From Ischnura elegans (lineage: Eukaryota > Arthropoda > Insecta > Odonata > Coenagrionidae): a DNA stretch of 64,000 bases. Position 1 is the stretch's first letter. Each line of letters begins with the position of its first letter. The stretch is from NCBI RefSeq assembly GCF_921293095.1, contig NC_060254.1:63038069-63102068 (forward strand), in the 5' to 3' direction. Both the position numbers and the translations under genes were made by a program. Shown here one piece after another: positions 22,460 to 34,419 of the stretch. The notes below the pieces were generated by a model, which did not search any database, was not told the DNA's origin, and worked only from the letters and a program-made list of their open reading frames with translations.

Positions 22460-25400
22460 GTAAGGTTTTAACTCAGACGAAGTGTTTATGTTCTGCTAGA
22501 CAAGTGATTTAGCAATGGCACCATATACCAGTCTCTCGTGCTGGAATTTTATTTAAATTTCTAAATCATTGTTTAGTTCATTGATGTATCCCAAGTTCGC
22601 AAATTTTTCATCGTTGATCAGCTTGTGATTATTGCCCTTGCTCAAGTTATTATCTTGCACAGCGTTCTACTAAGTTGCATCAGTGCTATTTATCGTTATC
22701 ATTTCTTAGTATTTTCGAATATTCAATCTATTTTTCTGCGTGGTAGAGAACATGAATCCTTGCTTTGTCGCTCTGGTGTCCTAGGGAGTATTTTCTGTTA
22801 TTTCTGCTCATGAAGGACTTTTACTTCGCTGCTATCCTTACCCATTCATGTGAGGCAGTAGTTATCATTTAAGCCATCACAATTTTAAGAGTTCACTGGA
22901 AAAACTGGAGTGTTTGTTACTTCGTTTTAACCCATATTTTTGCAGGAGCACATATTTATTCTGTAAGGTTTTGGTGTAGATGCGATAATCATCCACATGA
23001 TTCTGTGATTTTTTTGTTCTTTCGTTCTGTGATAGCAGCTGCCTGCTTGCTCTGGTAGTGTCATGCGAGGGGACGAGCAAATCAATTGATGGATCCTCCC
23101 CAGGAATTGCTGCTCCTACACAGCCTCCTAGTGCTCTCCCTAAGTCCAACTATGTGGTCCCCTCCTCAAACCCCGAGAGTTTGTTGGATGCTGGATCCAC
23201 AAGTGCTAAAGAACATTTTCTGAATGGCAGTTCTGCTGAAGTGAATGCTGGTGTGGAAACCTCAAGAGCTACTGTTGACCCGGATACCAAAAGTCACTCT
23301 GTGTACAGTGATGATCTCCAGCTAAGGCAGACCAAGGTAAATGAATTTTGATCGCCATATTCCTGTTAAACTAGTTGATTACGCAGTAATATTACAAGTA
23401 GCATTGTAGCGAAGTTGAGCCATTGAGAATTTTGAAAAGAATCACCCCTTCAATGACTATTGTCGCAAAACTGCTTTCGTGCTGCCTGGAGTACTTTTGT
23501 TAGGTAAATGAAGAGTTTTTAGGGTTAGAGTGGCCGAATGTTTGTGGTTAACCACGTGTGCAGACTTCTTAAATTTGCTAATTTTTCTGCATTGAAAAGT
23601 TATACCTTTAGGGTATGATTATTTTTAGCTAGTCACAATGTATTAATCCATGTGTAGGAATGGTATATATGTCATGATTTCCCATTGTGGCTCGGTTGGC
23701 AGCATTTCCTAAAATTTTCATCATTTCAACTGATTGGAATATTACTGGTGGTGGTGGATTTTAATGTTGGAAGTGCTTGTACCACGACCTTGTAGTTTTC
23801 TTGCTATGTTTCTTTGTACAATTTTCGTCAGTGTGCTGATCATCTAATTAAGTGATTTACATCCTTGTTTCAGTATTTATCTTATCAACTAACCTAGTTG
23901 TTTTGTATATTCGAAGTTGAATTTTTTTATTTTGATTATTTTGCATCGAGGAAAACTTGCATGGATAAGGGGGAAAAAATTGACTTAAGGTTTTGTTGAA
24001 GTTTGTTTGTAACAAAAGGTAGGATATTGATGTGTCGGATTATGGTCAATTCTGAACTAGCTAGGCTTTAGCCTCTTAAGTCAATCAACTGAAGATGTTG
24101 GAAGCATTTTTTCCTGAAATAAAGTATTGTTACAATAGTTAAGTACTTAAAGCACATAAATTGCGGCAATAAATTGATGTGCTAATCACATGATTTGTGT
24201 TTGCAATGTAAAGCATCCTTGAAGTATCAAATTTATGTACAAGTATCTGCACTTCAAAATGTTTCTATATTCGGATGAAGGGATTGAATTTTATAGACAT
24301 TTTCTGGTAGATTATGCTTTCATGCATGGACTGTGATCCATTCCATTTTACGAGAAAATTTTTGATTCCTGAAGTAGGATTCTCTACAGTATGTTGAACT
24401 CCATGCAACTTGCATGAATAAAAGTGCTGCTATCTGTTGAATATTAAGGGGTTAACGTTACTGTTGGTGACTATGTCAAAACATTATCATTTCATAAATA
24501 ATATTTCAAGATATATGTAATCTAGGAATCCATCTACGTACTATAGGCTTTTAAACTTAAAAATTTCATTGCATTTAAAGGATTACCAAAAGGAAATTTA
24601 TTGCCTGACGTGTTTTTACTTTATTCAATTACCTATGTTTCATCCGAATTTTTAATATTTACTCTCACTCTGCAAAAAATGATACTTTAACATTGATTAG
24701 TTTTCCACATACTGAGCAAGATGACAAAAATCCTCATTTTACAATAATGAAACATTTTCCAAATACTATTCCCTCCCAGTAATGAATTCAGTCTGTCAAG
24801 TTCATCAAATATACATGCATCCTGCCTAATTTTGAAGTCATTATCGATCTTTAATTTTGGCTTATGTAATATATTTTTCATTGGCGCATGACTGCATTGG
24901 TAATCTACATTGTAGTTATACAAATCTTTCTACAAATTAAGTGCGTCATATTTTACAAGAAGTTTTTACCCTTGAAATTAAGTATAAAATGGTAAATTAA
25001 TGTATGATAGTCTGGATTTTTGTAAAACTACATGAGGCCATATCAAGCTTCAAAACAAGTCTTGCTAATGTGTATTTTCTCTAAAGTGTTGTTGCATCAC
25101 CCTACCTGAATCGTCCTCACCATCTGATGTAAATTGTGAGGCAACTATTGATACCAGCCTATGCTCTCATGCAAGAGTGAGCTCTACCTTCACCTATCCA
25201 AACCAACCTTGGGGTTGAATCACTGAGTGAATGAGAGTTTAAATAAATGCAGCTTTGTAAGTTAAATTTTGTGTTTGACCATGTCTTGCAACCATGATAC
25301 ATGTACGGCTGTACAAAATGTTTGCGAAGCATTTAGAAAATTTGTGAAAAAGCTGCAATGCGTGAAGCAATTTACCGTAGTCCAATCAGAAAAAAATGTT

Positions 25401-25786
25401 AATTATTTTGAAGTGTAAGTACTTGAGTCACTGTGAGTATTTTTCTTCTTTCAAATATTACTGGAAATTTATTCATACCATCCGCGTTGATGGCATGATG
25501 CGGAAAAATACTCACTTAACCAGTTTTTAAATTGGGTGCAATTGTCTACATTTAACCTAATGTAATTGTAGTTTTTTAAGATCATTGAACCTGATCATGA
25601 TGTTCACTCAATAGTGTATTTTGGTTTTTAGGGCATTGAGAGTGTTCCTGTTGCTGAGATCCATTCAAGTTTTGAAGATACTGTTGTTGAAACCAAACAA
25701 TGTATCTCATGTGCTCAAGACTCAGAGGGGAGTGCGGAGCCAATAGTTGGTCATACAGAAGGCTTTAGTAGCACCTCTGGGAATGG
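22401..25786 (+). CDS. Secreted or type I membrane protein, 5' part only
   Basis: Exons 22401-22459, 23039-23336 and 25632-25786 join in frame (phase 2, then phase 0) with GT-AG borders and leave an open phase-2 end, so the gene continues downstream. The protein starts MKNIVFCAHWTLLAVSIVSC and stays hydrophobic to VVSCEG, a good signal peptide with cleavage near residue 28-29. It then becomes Ser/Thr/Glu/Asp-rich with no fold motif. A phase-compatible extra exon lies at 25087-25176. The family is not recognised. A signal peptide followed by a long acidic, serine-rich stretch is how SUN-domain ossification factor (SUCO) proteins begin, but no SUN domain is visible here and this is a guess. It is head-to-head with the MARCH-type gene. 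Confidence 0.6.
23039..23336 (+). CDS. Plus-strand gene, coding exon 2
   Basis: Preceded by TTTTTTTGTTCTTTCGTTCTGTGATAG-type pyrimidine-rich sequence ending TAGCAG. This is a tandem NAGNAG acceptor: starting at 23036 or 23039 keeps the frame and adds or omits one serine. It encodes the rest of the signal peptide (CLLALVVSCEG) and a Pro/Ser-rich region, ending QLRQTK in phase 0 at AAG/GTAAAT. Confidence 0.65.
23337..25086 (+). other. Intron of the plus-strand gene
   Basis: AT-rich, T-rich on the plus strand. No repeat boundary or further exon-like ORF seen. Confidence 0.5.
25087..25176 (+). CDS. Possible cassette exon of the plus-strand gene
   Basis: Ninety bases bordered by a branchpoint-like GCTAATG and TATTTTCTCTAAAG acceptor on the left and AGA/GTGAGC donor on the right. 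Phase is 0 on both sides, matching the flanking exons exactly. It encodes 30 residues beginning CCCITLPESSSPSDVNCE, Ser/Cys-rich like exon 3. Including or skipping it preserves the frame. The acceptor is AAAG rather than CAG or TAG. Confidence 0.4.
25632..25786 (+). CDS. Plus-strand gene, coding exon 3
   Basis: Acceptor TTTTGGTTTTTAG/GGC, donor AATGG/GTGAGTG. Phase 0 in, phase 2 out. It encodes an acidic segment including GIESVPVAEIH, a CISC pair and EGSAEPIVGH. The next exon was not found with confidence. Confidence 0.6.
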
Positions 25787-27279
25787 GTGAGTGAAAGCTT
25801 TGGCTGTATTTAAATTAATTTTTTCCATTTAGTGCTTTCTGTGTTTTTTAGCAATTCAGCTTGAAATGCCTTCCTACACTGCCTAACAACCTTTTTCCTT
25901 CTTTTTTATGAGGGGGTAGTCATTTGAACAATAGGAGAGTGTTGGAGTGGAAAGTTATTGATTATAACTTGACTGATAAATTCATTATATTCCAGGACCT
26001 CATCTAATCTAGGTCTTATCTAGCTTTGCCCTATAATTGGCTTCCATGGTGTTCAATTCTATCCTATCAGCTACTTAACAGATTCCAGTGTGTATAAAAT
26101 AATAATATTAAGAGCAATAGTGAAGAATAGTTTCACATCCTCGACTGATTACTTCTTCTTTTGTATAGGATAGTTTACAGTAATATTTTTCTTTTTCCAG
26201 GAATAAGTTATTGGTTTCTTATGTGTTTGCTTTAAACGGATACTCATAGGAACAATTGATTGTCATTCCTGGTAATATGTTAAGAAAAATATGTTTACAG
26301 CTTTGTTATATGATAGTTTTTCAGGGTTGCTGAAATAATTTACTTGATTAACTTACTTCAATTCAATATTATTTATTTATGAAGTTTTCTATTTTCTTTA
26401 TTCGTTACTAAATTGAACTGAAAATCTTCACCGCTAATGCTGTTTCATTTTTCTGGTTATAAGTTTCAGGTTTTAGGAAGCCTTTTCATGTCAGCATCAT
26501 TACATTTCTTTCTCAATATTTATGTAGTAAAAGTTACTCTTTGTTATCTTAGTGTGTAACATTTGGGGTGAAAGGGGTGGTAAACTCAATTATATTTTAA
26601 AATTGACTGTCCATTATTGTGAACAGGAGATTTTCAGAGATGGTAGCTGTTATATTGGTGGAATATTTTCGATGATAGGTAGTGGCTTTGAAATGGTGTC
26701 ATTAAATCATTCAGCAATGTAGTTGTGCGGCAGCATGGTTGAGGGGAAAGAGAACTACTCTATAGGAAGCCTTATTTTCAGTGTGTATAAGGAGCTGTTA
26801 ACTCCCATGCAGCCTTCAAGACAATTTCATGCAGGAGGAACAGTACCAGTAAATAATTTTATTCCTCAAGAAATGGAATTACGTGTTTGGAGTATATATC
26901 ACTTAAATTAAATTATTATGATTTGATAAATTTATCATGGGAATAAACTAGTATTTGCATCCCACCCAGCCTTTGCCAATCTAAAAGTGCCTCTTGTTCA
27001 TGTCAATTTGAAAGTGCGGTTTGCAGGTGTGCAAAAGTTACCTATCCGTGATCTACGATATCCCCTACGTAACGCCAAGATATGTTCGTATTTGGGGGAG
27101 GGAGGGTTTAGTGGAAAGAAGGCACGATGTGGACGCTTTTCCCTTCCCCTATCTCAATATTATACTGAACCACAAGTATCGATTTGCTATTCGTAGGAGT
27201 GAGTTGTTTGCGTCAAGTTTCACGCACGTGAGCTTATTAAGGATTTGGGTGCAGGTGCGTCTTCCCAAATATTCCCCGA
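25787..27279 (+). other. Probable intron, no exon accepted
   Basis: AT-rich, T-rich on plus. A weak exon-like segment at 26734-26848 is phase-compatible but has a poor acceptor (see rejected list). Confidence 0.4.
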
Positions 27280-27796
27280 ATACGCGCTCACGTGTTGAGT
27301 AATGGTAAGCTGACGGCTCCAACCGTTTGTTTACAATTCAGTTTGCTCACGTAAGCGCACGATTTTCGCTGATTCGGCCGAGCAATTTACGCTGACGCAT
27401 TTTAAGAACTGTGATCGCACTCTCTCATTCGATCCTATTCTTCTCCGTGCGGTTGTGGACGCATCTGTTCACTGCAGTTGTCCCTGGGTGGTTGTGTTGA
27501 ATTCACTCGATATTATTCTCTACGAGAATAACTCGATCGCGTAGGCCTCAACGACGTCGTTTTAAGCGCTTTAAAATATCGAACTCCCCATTGTAGATCC
27601 CGTCGAACGAGTTTTTCTCACTCGGAAATATCTCGAACGATTCCAAAACTGCATTCCTTGGGAGGTTGTGTTAGAACTGATCGAGACAAAATTTCGATTG
27701 AGACAAACTTGTTCAGAAGGGTTTTTTCGAGGTCTTTAAACACGCAAAATAAGTTGAAAATGCAATGTAGTTGCCTTTTCCAAAATGATTTAAGGC

Positions 27797-27880
27797 GTAC
27801 GACGCGTTTCGGCTCACTGAGCCTCTGTACTAGACGGTACAAGTCTTGTACCAGATGATAGCCGAAACACGTCGTAGGCA
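27797..27880. repeat. Small foldback with CGAAAC hairpin ends
   Basis: The left arm reads GCGTACGACGCGTTTCGGCT; the right arm, read inverted, is GCCTACGACGTGTTTCGGCT. Inside are the inner inverted pair GGTACAAG and CTTGTACC. It is the same end type as at 47254-47325. Confidence 0.6.
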
Positions 27881-28004
27881 TTAGATTGTTGTGCAAAAGT
27901 GCAATGCCCTTTCATTTCAGTCTGTCGATCTTCCTCTAAATCACACCTGAATAGATTGAACGTAAAATAAGTTTCATTAGTCATCCTATTTCTATACTTT
28001 ATTC

Positions 28005-28372
28005 CACGAACATTACAATATAGAATCGACTCAAGTCGGCCTCGTAATGTGTTGTCACCCACCACGCATTTAAATCGGTTTACTGAAATTGCCACTCTCG
28101 TCGCTGACGGACAAATTGATCCGAGTTTCACCGGGAAATACGGTATAATTCGAGGCGTTAACACAAAAATGCATACAAATGATGTGGTGTTCTATCAAAT
28201 TTATAACTTTTCAGTGCCATTCCTCGCAATTACAAAAATTATAATGCAAAATATTGGAAACCAAAGGACCGCATTGCACTCATCACCGCGCCGCGGATCT
28301 TTTTTTGCAAACTGAACAAAATGCTACCGAAGTGGCAACAGAAATCTTCCTTCTATGGAATGGAAGTGGACT
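28005..28372 (+). repeat. Dispersed repeat family, copy A (partner 61585-61935)
   Basis: About 350 bp alignable in the same orientation with 61585-61935; shared blocks include GTTGTCACCCACC, GCATTTAAAT, GACGGACAAATTGATCCGAG and CAGAAATC. Copies are diverged and carry indels, and an ORF in copy A is broken in copy B. Type unknown; no terminal repeats found. Confidence 0.65.
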
Positions 28373-29380
28373 AATCTATTCACTCCCTTTGCTTTAGTCA
28401 TTCATACACAGCAATTTTGGGCTAAACTCGAACGCCTCTCTTCAATGGCCGGTGGCCTTTCGGATTGGCCCGCGGCGGCCCGGTCGCGATTTTTTTTCGG
28501 GGGCGTGTGGCCGAGGACATCGTAACGCCTTCTTACCTCTCGCGCCGACTTGCTTTCCCCGTTGCGAATCTATTTTTAGCCTCAACAAGCGCGCGCCGGC
28601 AAAAAAGGCAAGGCCGCCGCCGCGTGTTTGTGCTCGGGAACGAGTTTTGATGAGTGGTTTTGATAGAGACGCGAAAGAACCAAGCGGGCGGTAACTTTCA
28701 CCTCGAACCCCAAACTGATTCATTAGGGCGGAGGTATGGGAGAGATATTTTTGGAAAATCTGTTTTATACCACCAGTATCATAACACTCCATACCAGCTT
28801 CCTCCCGTATTTTTCAGTCATTGTTTAAGTCCATTTCGGCTCACGTGCTGGAAACGGGTGCACGATGAGGAATAAAGGGGAAACGCAAGCTCTGGTCAAT
28901 GGCTGTGAAGATTTCTCGGGTTTCACACCGGGTAAGGTCCGCCATATCTCCTTCAGACGTTTCGCGGTGCAACTCGCCAATCGTCCTCTGGGATTCAGGA
29001 ATCCAATGCCATCCCGTTCATGCCTCGGGGTTTATGTGCAAATTGCCGCTGCGGGTGCCCCCTCTGCGTCTCTTGATTGGCCGCCAGTGTCCTTGGATAG
29101 TCAGGAAATGGTTCCATTATAGCAGATGTTGCAGCCGCAGTCTCTGTTAATTGTACTGTCCTGCTGTCGGATCTGTATTGAATCTTTCACCACAATGGCC
29201 CCCGTATCAATGGGATCTCCACAGGAGCTTCGTTTCTTCCTAGTAAATAATATTGTTTTCATTGATGCGGTGCTCGCCCGCAGAAATATCATCATATCGT
29301 GTGGCGGCGCGCTGGTTTCCTATAAAGTTGTCTCTTCGGCGCGAACTGGTCACTGACGGCTGAAAATGAATTCCAATTGG

Positions 29381-30956
29381 CATAGAGTGCAAAATGAAGA
29401 TTAAAGAATGATTTTGATCCTTGACTGTGTAAAATTGTGGATATTCACGACGTCAATTTTAGCAGATTCGGCATCGCGGCTTTAACCTGTTGTCGGTGTT
29501 AGCGGCGTTCAGGCCTATTATCAGATGTCAGTTTGTTATGAATAGAGACTGAGGACTATGCGTGGTATCTTTATCACGCCTTGTCTCAAAGGAAGTTTTT
29601 GCCGTCAGAGGGGAGAGTTATAAATTAGTACGAAATTTGTGGTTGGCTGGAGGAATTATAGCGAGGCCGCCATGTGTCCAGCTTCCCACTCTTTCATGGG
29701 CAAAGTTTTAATGAGAGGCAATTTAAATAATAGTACATGCATAAAATCCATACGTCTGTTGTGATTAGTTTTTTGAACTTGGGTTAATGCTTATTTTGGC
29801 CACTTTTTACTATTAGTTCAAATAAAGTGAGGAAAGGTTCAAATAACAATTTTGAAGCTAGGGGTGGCAAAATATCACCTTGATGGGCAAAGTGTGTCAT
29901 AATTTACCTTAACGCAGTTTATCCATTAACTTTCGCTGTTATTTTCATGAAAAATAAACTCATTACCCGTAAGTGGTCGACGTTGCTGGGTGTATTGCTA
30001 CATAATAAGGGGCAAGTAATGGCTTCAAAATTTTCGTATTGTTTATTTCTCCGTTATTTTTTTAATTTTCATGATAAAAATAATGCTTCTCGTATTCTTC
30101 TAATTTTCCTGGAATGGCCACCCGATTATATTATTTGATATTTTTTCGGCTGGGAAAACTTAATATTTAATTTTAACTGTATTTGCATTGATTTTCAGCT
30201 ATATTGCGTATATTTTCTAGTTTTGTGGAAATAAAATCAATATTTCATGATTTCACTTAAATATTCAGTAAATATTTGGACTGTAGTTAACCCGTCCTCT
30301 GTTACGTTATTGCATGTGCGATAATCATAACCCGTCCTTATTGCAATTGGACAGCATTTAATGTTGTGTTGGTGTTCGTCATCGGTTTTTAATTCTTTAA
30401 ATGGCCACCTCCATGTGTTAGGTTAAAAGTCATGCTGTGCACGGTGTCCTCACGAACGTGACATGCCCGTCCGGTAATGCGATCACATACGTGGGAAGAA
30501 AGGAAGAGAAAAATACTGTTGTGGTTGCGAAGCCTTTCGCGGTCGCTGTTTGGAATCTACAGTGTGAGATCGTGACAGCTCTGTCACGTGACGAAGCCGT
30601 CGTCTGTTGTTGTGGCTTTTATTCACTTATGCATCAATAGTCTCGACGCAAAATGCCTGCATTTCAGTTACTCGCGAGGGTTCCATTGTACCGCCTGTTG
30701 ATCCTTTTCAACCGCTTCGTCCTAACTACTCTTATCGATCTAGGCCTCGTCGTAAAACACTTGAGAGTTGGTGGTAATGGTGGACAAAAATTGACAGTGC
30801 TATCAGGGACATCAACCGATACAATTTGTATATTAGTGTAATGATCATGGTTATAATATCATAAATAACCTCCTGCTCGACTGTATGGTGTTCATCTGTA
30901 CAATATCCTACAAGCCGCATCGATAGGGGTATGACGATGTGTTATAGAGCACCAGC
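29381..30956 (+). other. No gene recognised
   Basis: Mixed-composition sequence with a T/G-rich plus strand. A GC-richer patch at about 30430-30650 contains an incidental ORF. No repeat boundary seen before the MITE at 30965. Confidence 0.4.
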
Positions 30957-30964
30957 CTTTTTAC

Positions 30965-31625
30965 CAGGGATGGAAAGTGAAACGAAACGAAAGTCAAAAT
31001 CGGTAAAATTTCAATAGTTTCGTTCCCGGGAGCGAAATTTAGAAACGAAACGGATTTAAACCCAGGGAGCTAAATTCAGGGTTGAATCGAAATCGTAGTC
31101 TGAACTACCTATGGTCGAAACTTAACTAAAACTCTGGGACGTAACGAAACACAGATAATGTTTCGCACCGGAGGGGCCACTTGCTTCACCTTCAAACAGT
31201 TAAGTTTCTAACCACTCACCGAGTACGAAGTGTGGTTGAATTAAGTTGAGGTTCGGCTCGCCGCCATTAGATGCATGGAACACTCTTATTTTTACCAGTA
31301 ACAGGAGAACGGTTAACGCAACCAGGCCATTCGATTTTTAAGCTCTATGATAAAACCTGTCTACGCGAATGTCAAACGTAATGGGTCGAAACTATTCCCT
31401 CTTATCCCCCTCTACTCAACTTCTGGGATCGAAACTTAACTATGAGCAGCGGAGTTTCGATTAATTTAGTTTCGTTCCCGGGAGTAAAGTTTCGTCCCGG
31501 GTCGAAACTAAACTCCTTGGTGATTTTAATTTCGTACGGGAACGAAACTAAACCCAGGACTCGTATTTTCATTTCGCTCCGGGTCGATACTAAACATTTT
31601 CGTTTCGTTTCACTTGCTATCCATG
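30965..31625. mobile_element. hAT-type MITE with perfect 8-bp duplication
   Basis: A 661-bp element flanked by identical 8-bp repeats CTTTTTAC (30957-30964 and 31626-31633). Terminal inverted repeats are 28 bp with 3 mismatches, beginning CAGGGATGGAAAGTGAAACG at the left. The interior is unusual: short motifs such as CGAAACTTAACT, GTTTCGTTCCCGGGAG and GGGAACGAAACTAAA recur many times on both strands, so most of it is built from diverged repeats of one motif. Non-coding. Confidence 0.88.
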
Positions 31626-31633
31626 CTTTTTAC

Positions 31634-34168
31634 TAAAAGATAGTGCCCTTTGCGATTTGACTGCTTGAGTTCAGTCTAATAATTATTTGAGTCTTTTATT
31701 TTTCGGAAGAAAAACGAATTCCTTTCTTTTTATCATCATAATCAATAATCCTAAGATTGGTTTGACGCAGCTATCCATTCCTATCTTATTCGCTAGCCTT
31801 TTCATACAGACGTATGTCTTCTCTTTTACATCCTTCATAATTTTCGTAGTTTGTCCCGCTCAGTTTATTCTGTCAAACCTAGATCTAACATAAGGTTTAT
31901 CCTTACGTCTGAATCTTTTTTAATGGACTCGGTTATTACTAAGTAGTCCTCTCTATCATTCAGCTAATTGGAAAATCTCTGACATCCATGCTCTTGGTGG
32001 TGAAAACGCTGGTGGTTTAATTTTGTGGCCGTTTCTTTGGATTGGAGTTTCAAGTTCTCGCTTTTTAATTCTCAATTCCGGTGTTACCAAGATATTATAT
32101 GCTCTGTGATGCATCTCCGTTGTTCATTTTTTTAACCATACCACTTTTTCATGCGATGGTTTCAGCGGTAAAAGGTACTTATTTTTTTATGTTTTATGCT
32201 TTCCATTAGTGTTGCGTCATTACTCAATGTTTAATTGCTGTATCGAGTTCATTGGAAGGGGAGTTCCTTCTCTTCCTCTCAACCCGTGGCACCTGACCTT
32301 TCCCAGTGGGCCTTGAATGACGCTGGCGGTCAAGTTTCAGTTATGGTTTACGTTGTGAGAGCATCATATCATTGAAATTATACGATTTATCCTTGGTTAG
32401 ATTGTTTTAGAGGTGGATAAAAGTGCGTCAAGCCTGAATCGTGCGATAGTTTTTTTTTTCGTCCCTCAGAATGATAGCTCCAGCGATAAGTTTTCTAGGG
32501 CCAAAAATCATCACCATCATTTTCTGAAGCACACGGTCATTCTCGCCATCCCTTTTTCCATCGTTTATTCCGTCCTTTTCCATATTTACAAGTGTCGTTC
32601 AATTAAAAGCCAAGCGTGGCATTACAATCGCTGTTAGCGTCTGTGCGTTCTGATTGGCTGAGGGACGGTGCCAGCGACGGACTAAGGGACGTGCCGAGTA
32701 ATAGAAAAAAGGATGAGATATCCATCCCTCGAGTCATAGCGAAATATGATCGTGTGTAACGGTCATTTTTTTCTGCCATAATTGGAGCGATTGCTGGAGC
32801 TGTCCCTCGAGAGGGACGGAAAAAATAATCAAGTGATTCAGGCTTTAGTTTCGATAACGTTCCAATATCCCATGAGCGAAGATAAGGGGTTCAATTTTCT
32901 CTCGTCGGTGCATTGTGCTTCGGTAATGGATTTTGAATATTTGTTGGTCCCAAATTTTCCTGGTTTTCATCAGTAAAAATTTCTTTGTTCTTATTATATC
33001 AGTATGTTGTTAGCCTTACTAAATGAACGTCTGTCGCAAAATCAACCCTTTTGGAAATAGTCTGAAAATGTTTCCGGAGGATCCGGAAATAAACTGTGTA
33101 ATACGTAGTCATCGAATTCAATTTTGTGAAGTAGGTATTCAATAATATTCAATATAGCAAAATATGGAATACTTTATAATATTTTTGCTGCGGCATTATA
33201 TCGTAATAAGGTATGACGCGCAGGAATGTTTGTTTTTTTTTACATGCAGTTTTTCTTATGTAACACGGTCAAAAATGTCTTTTCCCTCTGTTACATGATT
33301 GCATTCGTTCTCTTTACTGAATTGCTAGGACGAAGAAAGTCGAGATTCGCTTTTAGTTGTGAAATAAGTTCTCTAGCGCGACCAGTATTGTTTCATCATT
33401 TGCTAATCATTTGAAATCGGGGATTCTTTTGTAATCCTCACCTTATCTTTCCGGTTTTCTGCGCTTCTCTCCATCATACTATTGTGCATTAGTGTACGAT
33501 TCCTGCGCTTGGAGCGCTGCTTATGCCGCCGCTTATTTCCCCCCCCTGCCAAGCACCCTAGAGGTGGCTCGCAGGGTATTACGTAGATATAGATGTATTT
33601 TGCTTCCTTACGAAGCTCCTGGAATTGAATTGTTTTCTGTGTTATCTTTAATTTTTCGTAAAAAAATTCGATTAATTTCCTTCTTTTCTTCAATCTAGTT
33701 CAATAGTTAGGAGTATGCCTTGCAAATCTGGGGCGAAAAAAATCACCAATGTTTTTTTATTTCGTATTTCATCTGCTTTTATACTTTCACCGCATGAAGC
33801 CCATTCAGCCTGCTGAGGAGCGTAAATCAATCTCCTGTCGTCGTCTATCATACCAAATTAATGCCATGTACGTGCCATTTTATTCATCCCTTCGCATGCA
33901 AAAGCTTTCTCCTTATTCGCGGGAATATTTGGGGTCGGGTTGTTCTACTCTTTAAGTCCCATCTGCTTGAGGAGCGAAAGGGCTCATGTCCTCTTCACCA
34001 TAAATCCAAGTTTTACGTGAGTAAAATATCCCTCTGCTCCTTAGCATTCTTCGCATATAAATTATCGCTGTAGTTTTTGGCCAGCAAGCGTAATTTCGTC
34101 TAATTTTTACGGAAGTTTACTATTTTCTAAATCGAGCTCGAAGTTCAAAATCACGGTCAGGGTCATCG
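31634..34168 (+). other. No gene recognised; T-rich plus strand
   Basis: Long intron-like sequence. A CCAAT-box-like CTGATTGGCTG lies near 32650 within a GC-richer patch. ORFs here show no motif or credible splice frame. Confidence 0.4.
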
Positions 34169-34419
34169 GCCCTGACAAAAGAGAGAAAAATACTAACAAA
34201 CAAAGATGAGCACGATTGAAATCAGAAATAATGCGAGGGTCGCCGAGAAAGTAATTCACCACAATTTTTTTCTCGTCCTACGAAAGTTTCAAATTCACAC
34301 CATTGTTGTAGGCCGAGAAAAAAATTATGGTGCATTACTTCTTGGCAACCCTCGTATTATTTCTTATTTAAATGGTGCCCATCTTTGTTTGTTAGTATTT
34401 TTCTCTCTTTTGTCAGGGC
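34169..34419. mobile_element. Hairpin MITE, about 110-bp arms
   Basis: The ends read GCCCTGACAAAAGAGAGAAA and its inverse. The arms stay alignable for about 110 bp with scattered mismatches and short indels, separated by about 25 bp. Almost the entire element is a single hairpin. The spanning 100-codon ORF (34206-34508) is a by-product. No clear duplication at the flanks. Confidence 0.75.

Larger units (their letters stand above)
27280..29380 (+). promoter_or_regulatory. CpG-rich promoter-like region (interrupted by repeats)
   Basis: Two CpG-dense patches, about 27280-27560 and 28440-28700 (with GCGGCGGCCC- and GCGCGCCGGC-type blocks), stand out against the AT-rich surroundings. A CACGTG-type E-box-like CTCACGTGTTG is at about 27289. 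Between them lie a CGAAAC hairpin (27797) and a dispersed repeat (28005). Opposing ORFs are open because stop codons are rare. It may be the start region of a plus-strand transcript; no transcription start can be named. Confidence 0.35.

Noticed and set aside
26734-26848. Candidate fourth exon of the plus-strand gene (MVEGKENYSIGSL...)
   Set aside because: The phase fits, but the acceptor GTGCGGCAG lacks a pyrimidine tract and the donor GTAAAT is weak; the content is unlike the neighbouring exons.
28442-29356. Several opposing ORFs of 60-116 codons
   Set aside because: They coincide with a CpG-dense patch, overlap on both strands and contain no motif; more likely promoter-like DNA.
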